From: Nevskiales bacterium
Lineage (GTDB): Bacteria; Pseudomonadota; Gammaproteobacteria; Nevskiales; Nevskiaceae
Length of the DNA stretch: 64,000 bases
Reading direction: 5' to 3'
Assembly: GCA_028698335.1 (NCBI GenBank)
Contig: JAQVDP010000015.1
Location: 1 to 64,000, forward strand
Positions 1 to 8,299 of the stretch are shown here, piece by piece; position 1 is the first letter of the stretch, and each line of letters starts with the position of its first letter. Both the position numbers and the translations under genes were made by a program. The notes below the pieces were generated by a model, which searched no databases, had not been told where the DNA came from, and saw nothing but the letters and a program-made list of their open reading frames with translations.

Positions 1-184
1 TCTGGGCAGAAAATGCCCGGAAACGGCGAAATTCAGCACAGGTGCGCGCCCAGAATCGTCAGAACCATCAAAAATCAAATCAACGCGCCTACGCGCGCCA
101 ATATTCCGCAGTTACGCAGCGGTCTCCCAGCTTCCGCCCGACTTCATTCCCGCGCGCCATCGCCGCAGCGAGACCGCCAGCACC

Positions 185-1345
185 ATGCTCGGCCGCCTGC
201 ACAAGGTGATGCCGTCGATCACCCCACCGGACGCCGCACGCTGGCAGCAGATCGGACGTGCGCTGATGGAGGGCGACCGCCGAATGGATCCGCTGGTCGC
301 CGCGATGACGCGCAACGGCATCCGCGAATCGCGGGCGCAGTTCGAACGCGCGCTGCGGGACGGGATCGATACGGTCCCGGATGCGCTGCCCGAACTGCGC
401 GGCTTCATGAACGCGATCGGCACGCCCCCGCCATGGCTGGACCGGGACCGGCTCGCACGCGGCGCCGCGCTGTTCTGGCGCTGCGGCCGCAACGCGCTCT
501 ACGTCGGTCGCGACGTGGCGCTGATGGGCGGCTATCAGGCGTCCGCATTCAACCGCACGCTGATCCTGACCGGCGCACTGCAGAAAGGCCCGACCCGGCG
601 ACTTGCCGAAACCGTGCAATGGAGCCTGGACTGCACCGCGCAAGGCGGCATGGACGCGCACGGCATCGGCTGGCGCTCGACGCTGACGGTACGCTTCATC
701 CATGCGCTGGTCCGGCGCTCCGTCGCCGCGCGGCCGGACTGGAAAATGACCGAATGGGGCCTGCCGATCAATCAGGCCGACATGGCCGCCACGCTGTACG
801 GCGCCCTGACCGTTCCGATCCTCGGCGCCCGCATGATGGGCATGCCGCAGTCGCGCCAGGACCGCGACGCCGCCGCACACCTGACCCGCTACGTCGGCTG
901 GCTGATCGGCGTCGACGAAACCTGGCTGACGGACAGCGAGGACGCCGCGGCCGCCCAGCTCATGCAACTGCTCCTGAGCCTCAACAATCCCGACGAGACC
1001 AGCGCCCTGATGGCACGGCCGCTCGCCGAGGAACCACTGCAGCGGCCGTACCCGAACTTCGCCTGGTTGCGGGGACGCCTGCAGCACTCCAAGCACCTGT
1101 CGATCAGCCGCGCGTTTCTCGGCAAGGCGGCGATGACGCGGCTGGGGCTGCCGGCGAACGGACTGCCGTGGTATCCGCTGCTGACGATGCCGCTCACACT
1201 GGGGTATCACGGCATCGCCGGACTGCTGCCCGGCGGCAAATCGCGTGTCGCGACGGCAGGCCGCGCCGCACAGGAGGCCTATGTCCGCCAGCTCGTCGCC
1301 GACAGCCCGGCCGTGATCGGCCAGTCGGCGACGGCGGCCGCCTGA
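185..1345 (+). CDS. Oxygenase MpaB family protein (DUF2236)
   Basis: Predicted heme-dependent oxygenase of the MpaB/latex-clearing protein superfamily, substrate unknown. The 386-residue product shows the family landmarks in order: ILTGALQKGPTRRLAET in the N-terminal third, STLTVRFIHALVRRS with the conserved Arg/His region, and WGLPINQADMAATLYG. No signal peptide is visible. The ATG is the first start in the frame; there is no strong Shine-Dalgarno sequence just before it, so the exact start is uncertain. It stands alone, followed after 120 bases by a secreted CSSCH protein on the same strand. The family assignment is by recalled motif similarity; the heme ligand cannot be proven here. Confidence 0.8.
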   Translation: MLGRLHKVMPSITPPDAARWQQIGRALMEGDRRMDPLVAAMTRNGIRESRAQFERALRDGIDTVPDALPELRGFMNAIGTPPPWLDRDRLARGAALFWRCGRNALYVGRDVALMGGYQASAFNRTLILTGALQKGPTRRLAETVQWSLDCTAQGGMDAHGIGWRSTLTVRFIHALVRRSVAARPDWKMTEWGLPINQADMAATLYGALTVPILGARMMGMPQSRQDRDAAAHLTRYVGWLIGVDETWLTDSEDAAAAQLMQLLLSLNNPDETSALMARPLAEEPLQRPYPNFAWLRGRLQHSKHLSISRAFLGKAAMTRLGLPANGLPWYPLLTMPLTLGYHGIAGLLPGGKSRVATAGRAAQEAYVRQLVADSPAVIGQSATAAA

Positions 1346-1390
1346 ACCCGGGCAGCGGACACGACGGCAAGCCTTACCCGCCGACCGCGC

Positions 1391-1404
1391 TTGACCGGGG
1401 TCAA
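1391..1404 (+). promoter_or_regulatory. FNR/ANR-type box
   Basis: TTGACCGGGGTCAA fits the TTGAY-N4-RTCAA pattern recognised by FNR/ANR/DNR regulators. Its centre is about 68 bases before the start of the CSSCH protein gene, and a -10-like TACCTA/TAGGCT region lies 25-35 bases downstream, which suits a class II activation site. No binding data; inference from pattern and position. Confidence 0.5.
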
Positions 1405-1465
1405 TGCGACCGGCACCGCCTCTACCTAGGCTTTCGCGCATTCCATTCATGCCGAAAGCCCTCCC

Positions 1466-2248
1466 ATGCACCGTGCCGCGCTCCGTCGAATCCTGCTCCT
1501 GTTGTCGATGCTCATCGCGCCCGCCATCACCTTCGGCGCCACCGACCCCACGGCACCGCCGGCGCTGAAGGCGGAGACGGTGCTCACGGATCTGCAGCAG
1601 CGAATCGACGAACTGCAGCGGTTGCTCACCGGCGTGCGCGCCGCCGACGGTGAACCGCAGCGCCAGCCGGCGATGCTGCGCCACTGGACCGAGATGCAGG
1701 ACTACATGGCCGCATCGTTGGCACGGGTCGTCCGCGAGCCGGGAACCGCAGCGACGGATTGCCGCGTGATCGCCGGCACCTGGAAGGGTCTCCCATTCCC
1801 GGGCCATATCCGCTCGGACGACTACCTCAAGGCCATGCAGGGCCAGATGGACCGCATGCGTGGCGACCTCGCCAGCCTGCGCGCCGTGGCGCAGGATCCC
1901 GAAGCGCTCGATGCCGCACTTCGGAGCCAGTGGCAGGCGAACTACCAGTTTCTGCAATCGATGCGCGGACTGGACTGGATGTTCAGCGGATGGACGCCGG
2001 ACAGCCCCGGAGACCGGACCCTGCCGGACTCGCAATCGGAAGGGGCGCAGTTGACCTCAGCCTATTGCTCGAGCTGCCACGCCGTACCGGACACGCGCCT
2101 GCACAGCGCCGAGGAATGGAATCTGATCATGTCGAAGATGGCCCAGCACATCACCCGCTCCGACAGCAGCTTCCCGGTCTGCGTCCGCATCCCGACCGCG
2201 GCGGAGCTTCAGGCCATCAGCGACTATCTGGTCAAGTACGCACGCTGA
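1466..2248 (+). CDS. Secreted protein with a single CXXCH heme-c motif (cytochrome c-like)
   Basis: Exported 260-residue protein of unknown role. Residues 1-26 form a signal peptide (basic n-region, then LLLLSMLIAPAITFG). The middle, about 30-180, looks helical and has no recognised domain. Near the C terminus C201-S-S-C204-H205 is a covalent heme-c attachment motif, followed by a helix EEWNLIMSKMAQHI whose Met residues could supply the sixth ligand and by a final helix typical of small monoheme domains. An FNR-like box lies upstream, which suits a redox protein. It could be a periplasmic electron carrier or heme sensor; the function is not established. Confidence 0.65.
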   Translation: MHRAALRRILLLLSMLIAPAITFGATDPTAPPALKAETVLTDLQQRIDELQRLLTGVRAADGEPQRQPAMLRHWTEMQDYMAASLARVVREPGTAATDCRVIAGTWKGLPFPGHIRSDDYLKAMQGQMDRMRGDLASLRAVAQDPEALDAALRSQWQANYQFLQSMRGLDWMFSGWTPDSPGDRTLPDSQSEGAQLTSAYCSSCHAVPDTRLHSAEEWNLIMSKMAQHITRSDSSFPVCVRIPTAAELQAISDYLVKYAR

Positions 2249-2264
2249 TCCGGCGACAACCGGC

Positions 2265-3191
2265 TCAGGCGGCGCGCGCCTGCTCCGGCTGCGCCGCGGC
2301 GAGACGGGCATAGCGCCCCGGCGGTTGCCCCACGCTGCGACGGAAGGCGGTGCTGAAGGCGCTGGCCGACCCGTAGCCGACGCGCTCCGCGATATGGGCA
2401 AGGCCGAGGTCTTTGCGCTGAAGCAGGCGCTTGGCCACCGCCATGCGCCACGCCAGCAGATACTCCATCGGCGGCATGCCCACCGTCTGCACGAATCGCT
2501 CGAAAAAGGCCGAGCGTGACAGTGCCGCGGATTTCGCCAGCGTCGCGATCGTCCACGGCCGGTCCGGATGCTGGTGCATGTCGCGCAGGGCCAGGGCCAC
2601 GCGCGGATCCGCGAGTCCGCGCAGCAACCCGGGCGGCGCTCCGTCGGATGGCGCCACGCGCAGCGCCTCGATCAGCAGCACTTCCACCAGACGGGTCAGC
2701 ACCAGCTCGCGGCTGGCGCGCTGCTGCTTCGATTCCTCGCCGATCAGCTGCACCAGCATCGCCAGCCGCTGCGCATTGCGCACATGCACCAGTCGCGGCA
2801 GCAACGACACCAGCAGCGCCGCGTCCGGCGAGTCGAATTCGAAGTAGCCGCCGAGCAGGCGGACATCAACCGGCCCCTCCGGCGATCCATGCCGGACCTC
2901 ATCCGTTGCGGTCGGATCGATGTGCGGATCCATCGGGGTCGGCGTCACCGGCTCGAAGCCGGACAAGGTGAAGGCCGGCGTCGCCGGCAGCAGCACGACG
3001 TCGCCCGCATCCAGGGTGACGGCGGCCTCACCGTCCACCTGCAGGCGGCAACAGCCCTCCAGCACGACGCAGAAACTCGGCTGGCCGAACGGCGTATAGC
3101 GCACGCCCCACCGCCCGGCGCCACTGATGCCCTTGGCGTACACGGCGCTCGGCTGCAGCAGCGCAATGACCTCGGAGAGTGCATCGGCCAT
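2265..3191 (-). CDS. AraC family regulator with N-terminal cupin
   Basis: DNA-binding regulator of 308 residues. Residues about 20-190 resemble the cupin_6 ligand-binding domain of the AraC group, and the last 100 residues hold the two helix-turn-helix motifs, the second recognisable as LAHIAERVGYGSASAFSTAF. The gene is convergent with the cytochrome-like gene and divergent from an SDR gene. The shared intergenic region carries three AGGACT/AGTCCT half-sites, so the SDR gene is the probable target. The effector is unknown. The ATG at the 5' end is followed directly by MADALSEV. Confidence 0.88.
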   Translation of the reverse strand: MADALSEVIALLQPSAVYAKGISGAGRWGVRYTPFGQPSFCVVLEGCCRLQVDGEAAVTLDAGDVVLLPATPAFTLSGFEPVTPTPMDPHIDPTATDEVRHGSPEGPVDVRLLGGYFEFDSPDAALLVSLLPRLVHVRNAQRLAMLVQLIGEESKQQRASRELVLTRLVEVLLIEALRVAPSDGAPPGLLRGLADPRVALALRDMHQHPDRPWTIATLAKSAALSRSAFFERFVQTVGMPPMEYLLAWRMAVAKRLLQRKDLGLAHIAERVGYGSASAFSTAFRRSVGQPPGRYARLAAAQPEQARAA

Positions 3192-3194
3192 TTC

Positions 3195-3240
3195 AGGACT
3201 CTCGATAAATTAAATAGGACTATGCGTTGTATTTAGTCCT
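3195..3240. promoter_or_regulatory. Triple AGGACT/AGTCCT half-site between AraC and SDR genes
   Basis: AGGACT occurs at 3195-3200 and 3216-3221, exactly 21 bases apart (two helical turns), and its inverse AGTCCT at 3235-3240. The region is AT-rich against the local background. Direct repeats two turns apart are usual for AraC-family dimers. Likely autoregulatory and SDR operator; inferred. Confidence 0.5.
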
Positions 3241-3288
3241 GCATGCAATCGTTATCGTGGCGACATGGCCATCACCACGGAGTCCCCC

Positions 3289-4032
3289 ATGAAAACCGCC
3301 CTCATCACCGGCTGCTCATCCGGCTACGGCCTGAAGACCGCACGCCATTTCCACGCGAACGGCTGGAACGTCATCGCCACCATGCGCACGCCGCGCGAGG
3401 ACCTGCTGCCACGTTCACCGCGCATGCAGGTGCGCCGGCTCGACGTCACCCGCCCCGACAGCATCGCCGCGGTCGTCGAGGCCAGCGGACCGGTCGATGT
3501 CCTCGTCAACAACGCCGGGATCGGCCTGTTCGGCGCGGTCGAAGCCACACCGATGGCCACGATCCGGGAGGTCTTCGAAACCAATACCTTCGGCGTGATC
3601 GCGATGACGCGGGCCGTGTTGCCGCAGTTCCGCGCCCGTGGCACCGGCGTCATCATCAACGTCACCTCCAGCACGACGCTGGCGCCGATGCCGCTGGTCG
3701 CCGTCTACACGGCGAGCAAGACCGCGATCGAGGGCTTCACCGGTTCGCTCGCGCATGAACTGGGCGCCTTCGGCATCCGCGCTAAACTGGTCGAGCCCGG
3801 CTACGGCCCGGGCACGCGCTTCTCGCAGAATTCTGGCACGCGCCTTGAAGGCCTGATTCCCGAGGCCTATGCCCCTTTCGCGCAGTCCGTGTTCGAAGCC
3901 TTCACGCGGGTGAGCACCGTCACCACCGCGACCGATGTCGCCGAAACCGTCTGGCAGGCGGCGCACGACGAATCCGCCCGACTCCGGTATCCGGCCGGGC
4001 CGGATGCCGTCGCCCTGTCCGCAGCCGCGTGA
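3289..4032 (+). CDS. SDR family NAD(P)-dependent oxidoreductase
   Basis: Classical short-chain dehydrogenase/reductase of 247 residues. It has the cofactor motif TGCSSGYG at the N terminus, VNNAGIG in the middle, a catalytic Ser in NVTSSTT and the YTASK catalytic Tyr/Lys pair. An in-frame ATG 24 bases upstream exists, but the start at 3289 has GGAG at proper distance and begins right at the Rossmann fold. The substrate is unknown; close relatives are often annotated as broad-specificity carbonyl reductases. Probably controlled by the divergent AraC regulator. Confidence 0.85.
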   Translation: MKTALITGCSSGYGLKTARHFHANGWNVIATMRTPREDLLPRSPRMQVRRLDVTRPDSIAAVVEASGPVDVLVNNAGIGLFGAVEATPMATIREVFETNTFGVIAMTRAVLPQFRARGTGVIINVTSSTTLAPMPLVAVYTASKTAIEGFTGSLAHELGAFGIRAKLVEPGYGPGTRFSQNSGTRLEGLIPEAYAPFAQSVFEAFTRVSTVTTATDVAETVWQAAHDESARLRYPAGPDAVALSAAA

Positions 4033-4125
4033 TCCCCGCCGACGGACCCCGCCCCGTCGCCGCAGGAGTTGCGAGCGGCGATGCACCGGAACCGCGACCC
4101 GGGACCAGGGTCCGGAAACGGCGCG

Positions 4126-4809
4126 CTACCCGGCGACCCGGTCCGGCTGTCGGGGAAGGCGGGCCTGCAAATACGCCTCGGCCGCGCGGCAGGCCTCGGC
4201 CACGTAATCCGGCCGGATCTGCCGGTGCCGGCGTTCGGACAGCGCGAACAACGCGGTGACGATCTCGACGGCGATGATGTAGGGATCCGGTTCGCGCGGC
4301 AGCTCCGGCACACCGGCGCGCGATTCGAACAGCTGCCGGATCGTGCGGCCGAGGCGGTCGATCGTCGCGCGCTGCGCGGCGGCGACTTCCGGGCTCATCC
4401 CCCAGTGCAACAGCACCGCCCGCGCTGCCGGGCGATCCGCGTAGTACGCCGCCGCCGCGTGCACCAGACGCCGCAGTCCGGTATGCCAGCTCCGGGTCCG
4501 CCCCCAGGCTGCTGGGATCAGCTGTTCGCGCTGCGCGAGGTACTGCTCCGCGAGCGCCAGCAACAGCGCCTCCGCACTCGGGAAGTGGCGGTAGACGCCC
4601 GCTCGGGGCACGCCCAGACGCTCGGCCAGCTGTGGCAGGGACAGGGCCGCGACGCCACCCGCCGCGATCATGCGTTCGGCTTCCGCCAGCATCGCGTGTA
4701 CCCGTTCGCGCGTCCGCGCCTGCAACGGCGGCACCGGCAGCATGGCCGCCCGATCCCGACCCGCTGCGACCGCGGCCGGCTTCTTGACCCCCTTGCGCAG
4801 CTTTGCCAT
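4126..4809 (-). CDS. TetR/AcrR family regulator
   Basis: Repressor-type protein of 227 residues. A basic N terminus leads into the TetR helix-turn-helix, seen as LAERLGVPRAGVYRHF about 80 residues in. The C-terminal helical ligand domain is not matched to a known subfamily. The frame is open further upstream, but MAKLRKGVKK is the sensible start because the extension crosses the intergenic dyad. Divergent from the epimerase gene that begins at 4992, its likely target. Confidence 0.82.
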   Translation of the reverse strand: MAKLRKGVKKPAAVAAGRDRAAMLPVPPLQARTRERVHAMLAEAERMIAAGGVAALSLPQLAERLGVPRAGVYRHFPSAEALLLALAEQYLAQREQLIPAAWGRTRSWHTGLRRLVHAAAAYYADRPAARAVLLHWGMSPEVAAAQRATIDRLGRTIRQLFESRAGVPELPREPDPYIIAVEIVTALFALSERRHRQIRPDYVAEACRAAEAYLQARLPRQPDRVAG

Positions 4810-4817
4810 ATTGAAAA

Positions 4818-4831
4818 CGAACTTTTGTTCG
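4818..4831. promoter_or_regulatory. Candidate TetR operator
   Basis: CGAAC-TTTT-GTTCG is a perfect 5-base inverted repeat 9 bases upstream of the TetR start codon, in an AT-rich patch. The position suits autorepression. Inferred. Confidence 0.45.
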
Positions 4832-4991
4832 ATTATTGCCTTCGAGCCATCGCCACCCATGATGCGTATGGCCCGGCCCGTCGGCAAGTTCCTTCCGCGG
4901 CCAGAACCGGCCCGACCTCTGGCACATGACAGATGACCAAAGCCCAACCCGCCCCGACAGCACCACTGCACCGGCCCCGAGGACCTCGCAC

Positions 4992-5990
4992 ATGACCGAC
5001 GCGCGATCCACTCCGCGCCGCGCCTTCGTCACCGGCGCCACCGGCTTCGTCGGCAAAGCGCTCTGCGCGGAGCTGATCCGCGACAACTGGCAGGTGACCG
5101 CACTGGTCCGCACGCCGGCCGCCGCCCAGTCTCTGAATGCGCTGGGCGTCACCCTGGCACCCGGGGACATTCTCGACTCGGCGTCGCTGAGCACCGCCAT
5201 TCCGGCCGGGGTGGACACGGTGTTCCACGTCGCCGGCGACACCAGCCTGTGGCGCAAGCGCGACGCGATACAGACGCGGATCAACGTCGACGGCACCCGC
5301 AACGTATTGCGCGCCGCCGTGGCCGCCGGTGCCGGGCGATTCATCCAGACCTCGACGCTCTCCGCCTACGGACGGCACGAGGACCGCATCACCGAAACCA
5401 CCCCGAGCCGCGCCGCGGCCTCTGCCCTCAACTACGAGCGCAGCAAGTGGGCGGCCGAGCAGGAGGTTCGCAACGCGGTCGCCCAGGGGCTCGACGCGGT
5501 GATCCTGCAACCCGGCGCCATCATCGGCCCCGGGGACCGCAGCAACTGGGGCCGCATGTTCCTGATGCTCCGCGCGGGCAAGCTGCCGTTCCTGACCCGC
5601 GGGCGCATTTCGTTCAACCACGTCACCCAGATCGCACGCGCGCACATCGCCGCAGCCGCGGTCGGACGCAGCGGCGAAAGCTACCTGCTGGGCGGTGACG
5701 ACACGTCGATGGCGGACATGATCGTCGGGATGTGCGAACTGCTCGGCAAGCGCCCGCCGCGCCTGAGCGTGCCGGAAGGACTGCTGCGCGCGCTGGCCGC
5801 CCCGGTCGCCGCGCTGACGCCGTCGAGCGTGTCGGAACCGATGATCTCACCAGAGCTGGCACAGCTGATGTCCGCCCGTACCGTCTGCAGCAGCGCCAAG
5901 GCCGAACGCGAACTGGGCCTGCAGCCGACGCCGCTGCAGGACTGCCTGCGCGACTGTCACGACTGGCTCAAACAACAGGCACTCCTGTGA
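4992..5990 (+). CDS. NAD-dependent epimerase/dehydratase (extended SDR)
   Basis: Extended short-chain dehydrogenase of 332 residues. The N-terminal Rossmann motif is TGATGFVG and the active-site Tyr/Lys pair is in NYERSKWAAE, with Ser/Thr in TSTLSAYG. It resembles dihydroflavonol-4-reductase and 3-beta-hydroxysteroid dehydrogenase-like proteins. The ORF stays open to an ATG at 4926, but that start has no ribosome site, while 4992 follows GAGG at 9 bases and begins near the fold. Its TGA overlaps the GTG start of a small membrane protein gene, so the two are translationally coupled. Confidence 0.82.
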   Translation: MTDARSTPRRAFVTGATGFVGKALCAELIRDNWQVTALVRTPAAAQSLNALGVTLAPGDILDSASLSTAIPAGVDTVFHVAGDTSLWRKRDAIQTRINVDGTRNVLRAAVAAGAGRFIQTSTLSAYGRHEDRITETTPSRAAASALNYERSKWAAEQEVRNAVAQGLDAVILQPGAIIGPGDRSNWGRMFLMLRAGKLPFLTRGRISFNHVTQIARAHIAAAAVGRSGESYLLGGDDTSMADMIVGMCELLGKRPPRLSVPEGLLRALAAPVAALTPSSVSEPMISPELAQLMSARTVCSSAKAERELGLQPTPLQDCLRDCHDWLKQQALL

Positions 5991-6394
5991 AAACGATCGA
6001 ACTGACCCCACTGATGCGCGTGATCATCGGCTTCGACCTGCTGGTGACGGCCTGGCTCGCGCTGCCCGGAGCGGCGGGCCTGTTTCTGGATCTGCTCGAT
6101 GCCCTGGGACGCTGGAGCGGCCTGGCGCCACCGATCGCAGCCTTCGACCCGCTGCAACTGTTCATGGTCAACCTTGCCGGCATCCTCGGCGTGACCTGGA
6201 ACTGGACGCGCTGGCACACGGCGTCTTACGACCTGGCAAAGATCGACGCAGTCGCGCGCATCGCCGTCGCCGCACTGATCGTCTACTACGTGGTCGCAAT
6301 GGACGCGACCCCCGTACTGCTGCTGTTCATGGTCAGCGAGCTGTCGGGCAGCGCCGTGGAGTTCCGCCTGCGTCCGCGCGCCGGGTCCGCCTAG
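5987..6394 (+). CDS. Small integral membrane protein, unknown function
   Basis: A 135-residue hydrophobic protein starting at a GTG that overlaps the upstream stop codon (GTGA). Hydrophobic stretches are visible near residues 10-40, 50-70 and 75-120, suggesting three or four membrane helices; the C terminus is basic (RLRPRAGSA). No family recognised. Coupling to the epimerase gene suggests a joint function. Convergent with the TPM-domain gene, only six bases apart. Confidence 0.6.
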   Translation: MKTIELTPLMRVIIGFDLLVTAWLALPGAAGLFLDLLDALGRWSGLAPPIAAFDPLQLFMVNLAGILGVTWNWTRWHTASYDLAKIDAVARIAVAALIVYYVVAMDATPVLLLFMVSELSGSAVEFRLRPRAGSA

Positions 6395-6400
6395 GGTTCG

Positions 6401-7471
6401 CTACCAGCTGGAACTGGCCCCACCGCCCCCGGAACGTCCGCCTCCGGACGACGAGGAACCGGAAGACGAGGACGAGGAGCGGCGGCTGGCGTGATAGGCC
6501 GGCGTGTATTCGTAGACACCCGGCGCCTTCTCCTTCAGATGACCTTTCTTGATCATCGCCGCCCGACGACGGGCGAGATCCTCGAGGAACCGGCGGTAGC
6601 GCTCCGGCGAGGCGTACTTGCGCGCGGGCAGATGGATCATCAGGTACAGGACCAGGAGCGTGGCCGCCACCGTCGCCACGAACGCCAGCACCGACCAGGC
6701 CGCCAGCAGGATCACGAACACGCCCGGATTGACTGACAGAAAGGCCAGCACGAACCAGTGCCCCTTCCCCTCCGACCTGGTGCCGCGCGACGTCGCCACG
6801 TCCTCGTCATCGAATGACAGCGTCGGATCCTGCGCCTGGAGCCGCGCACGCTGACGGGCGACCACGCGCTTGCGGATCGGGCTGCTGAACCAGATCGTGA
6901 TCATCAGCACGCCCCAGGCGATCCAGCCCAGTGTCCAGTTCTCCTCGCCCTCGCCGGACGGACGGTCCAGTTCCTGCAGGGCTTCGGGATCCCGCGCCAC
7001 CAGACGCGACAGGTATCCGAAGCTGTCGACGATCGCACCGACCGTGTCGCCGCTGCGCATCTTCGGGGCAAGGTAGTCGTCGAGCGCGTGCAGCGCGGCA
7101 ACGTCGGTGATGCTGCCTTCCAGGCCGTAGCCGACTTCGAAGCGGGACTTGCGGTCGTCCATCGCCAGCACCAGCAGCAGGCCGTTGTCCACATCCTTCT
7201 GCCCGAGCTGCCACTTCTCGAAGGCCTCGACCGCGACGTTCTCGATCGGCTCGCCGTCGAGCGTGGTGACGATGAACACCGCGCCCCAGATGTGGCTCGT
7301 CTGCCGGATCCCGAGCAACGCGTCATTGACGGTCTGCCGCTCCGATGCCGTCAGGAAGCCGCTGGGGTCGACGACGTTCGGAGTGAACTCGGGAATCTCG
7401 AACGCCAGCGCCGATGCCGGCACCCATGCCAGCGCCAGAACCGTGATGACCAGCCTCCGCAATCTGCGCAT
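6401..7471 (-). CDS. TPM domain membrane protein (YgcG/TLP18.3-like)
   Basis: A 356-residue protein with signal peptide (MRRLRRLVITVLALAWVPAS) followed by a TPM domain (residues about 30-170, LLLVLAMDDRKSRFEVGYGL is typical). Two transmembrane helices near 185-205 and 255-285 follow, and the tail is low-complexity Ser/Gly ending GGGGASSSW, which is usual for this family. Members are linked to membrane or photosystem repair and phosphatase-like activities, but the role in this organism is unknown. The frame is open upstream; the start at 7471 gives the proper signal peptide. Confidence 0.8.
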   Translation of the reverse strand: MRRLRRLVITVLALAWVPASALAFEIPEFTPNVVDPSGFLTASERQTVNDALLGIRQTSHIWGAVFIVTTLDGEPIENVAVEAFEKWQLGQKDVDNGLLLVLAMDDRKSRFEVGYGLEGSITDVAALHALDDYLAPKMRSGDTVGAIVDSFGYLSRLVARDPEALQELDRPSGEGEENWTLGWIAWGVLMITIWFSSPIRKRVVARQRARLQAQDPTLSFDDEDVATSRGTRSEGKGHWFVLAFLSVNPGVFVILLAAWSVLAFVATVAATLLVLYLMIHLPARKYASPERYRRFLEDLARRRAAMIKKGHLKEKAPGVYEYTPAYHASRRSSSSSSGSSSSGGGRSGGGGASSSW

Positions 7472-7604
7472 CGCCCTTCCCCTCGGAGCTCCCGTTCGGA
7501 GAAGCGGATTATGACGCCCACGCACTCCCGGAAACACCGGCGCAGCACGTCCCCCGGCGCGCGTGCGAGACGCCCGTCACGTTGACGCCGTCATCCACAC
7601 CGGA

Positions 7605-8222
7605 TCAGGCGACGATCATCAGCCCCGCGGTCGCGACCAGCATCGCGCAGATCGTCAGGTTGAAGACCGACTGCGCGCGCGGCGTCGTCAGGACGCGCAG
7701 CATCACTACACCGAACGCGGCCCAGAGCAGGACACACGGCAGGGCCACGGCGATGAACAACGCCACGCCGAATGCCGCACGCGAGAAGTCGACACTGCCG
7801 ATCGTGGTCGCCGCCGCCAGCCCCATCATCCAGACCTTTGGATTGACGACCTGGAAGATCGCGGCCTGCGCGAAGGCCACCGGCCGGGCGTTGCCGGACG
7901 CTGCGTCATGCCCGCCCGCGGCAGGCGACGCGCGCGTCAGCCGCCATGCCAGGTAGCACAGATAACCGGCACCGATCAGCTTCAGCGCCGGAATGAGCGC
8001 AGGCCACGCCAGCATCAATGCGCCCAGCCCGACCACGTTCAGCGCGACCAGCGTCGCGGTGCCGAAGATCACGCCGCCCAGATGTGGCAGCGACCGCCGC
8101 AGGCCGAAGCGCGCGCCGGACGCCAGCAGCATCAGATTGTTCGGCCCCGGCGTGATCGCGGAGCTGAACGCGAGCAGCGCCAGTGCCTGCCAGGTCGCAT
8201 CGGTATGCAGTTCAATGTCCAT
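7605..8222 (-). CDS. LysE/RhtB family amino-acid exporter
   Basis: Integral membrane protein of 205 residues with the LysE signature near the N terminus (SSAITPGPNNLMLLASGARF) and five to six hydrophobic segments. The family exports amino acids or their derivatives. The ATG at 8222 is preferred over an in-frame TTG three codons upstream. Divergent from a MocR-type regulator/aminotransferase that probably controls it; the transported compound is not predictable from sequence. Confidence 0.85.
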   Translation of the reverse strand: MDIELHTDATWQALALLAFSSAITPGPNNLMLLASGARFGLRRSLPHLGGVIFGTATLVALNVVGLGALMLAWPALIPALKLIGAGYLCYLAWRLTRASPAAGGHDAASGNARPVAFAQAAIFQVVNPKVWMMGLAAATTIGSVDFSRAAFGVALFIAVALPCVLLWAAFGVVMLRVLTTPRAQSVFNLTICAMLVATAGLMIVA

Positions 8223-8258
8223 GCAGCGCAATCTACCGACGCACGGCGAATCAGCACA

Positions 8259-8289
8259 GATACAATGAACTGGAATTTATACCGATACA
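8259..8289. promoter_or_regulatory. GATACA direct repeat in LysE/MocR intergenic region
   Basis: GATACA occurs at 8259-8264 and 8284-8289, 25 bases apart, within an AT-rich 77-base divergent promoter region. MocR regulators such as GabR and PdxR bind direct repeats in such regions. Candidate operator, inferred. Confidence 0.4.
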
Positions 8290-8299
8290 GATTCAGGGC

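Noticed and set aside
4-18. GGGCA...TGCCC hairpin at the window start
   Set aside because: No T-run on either strand and the upstream context is cut off; cannot be called a terminator.
13-1653. 546-codon frame overlapping the MpaB gene
   Set aside because: Arg/Ala/Pro-rich shadow; the MpaB frame at 185-1345 carries the family motifs.
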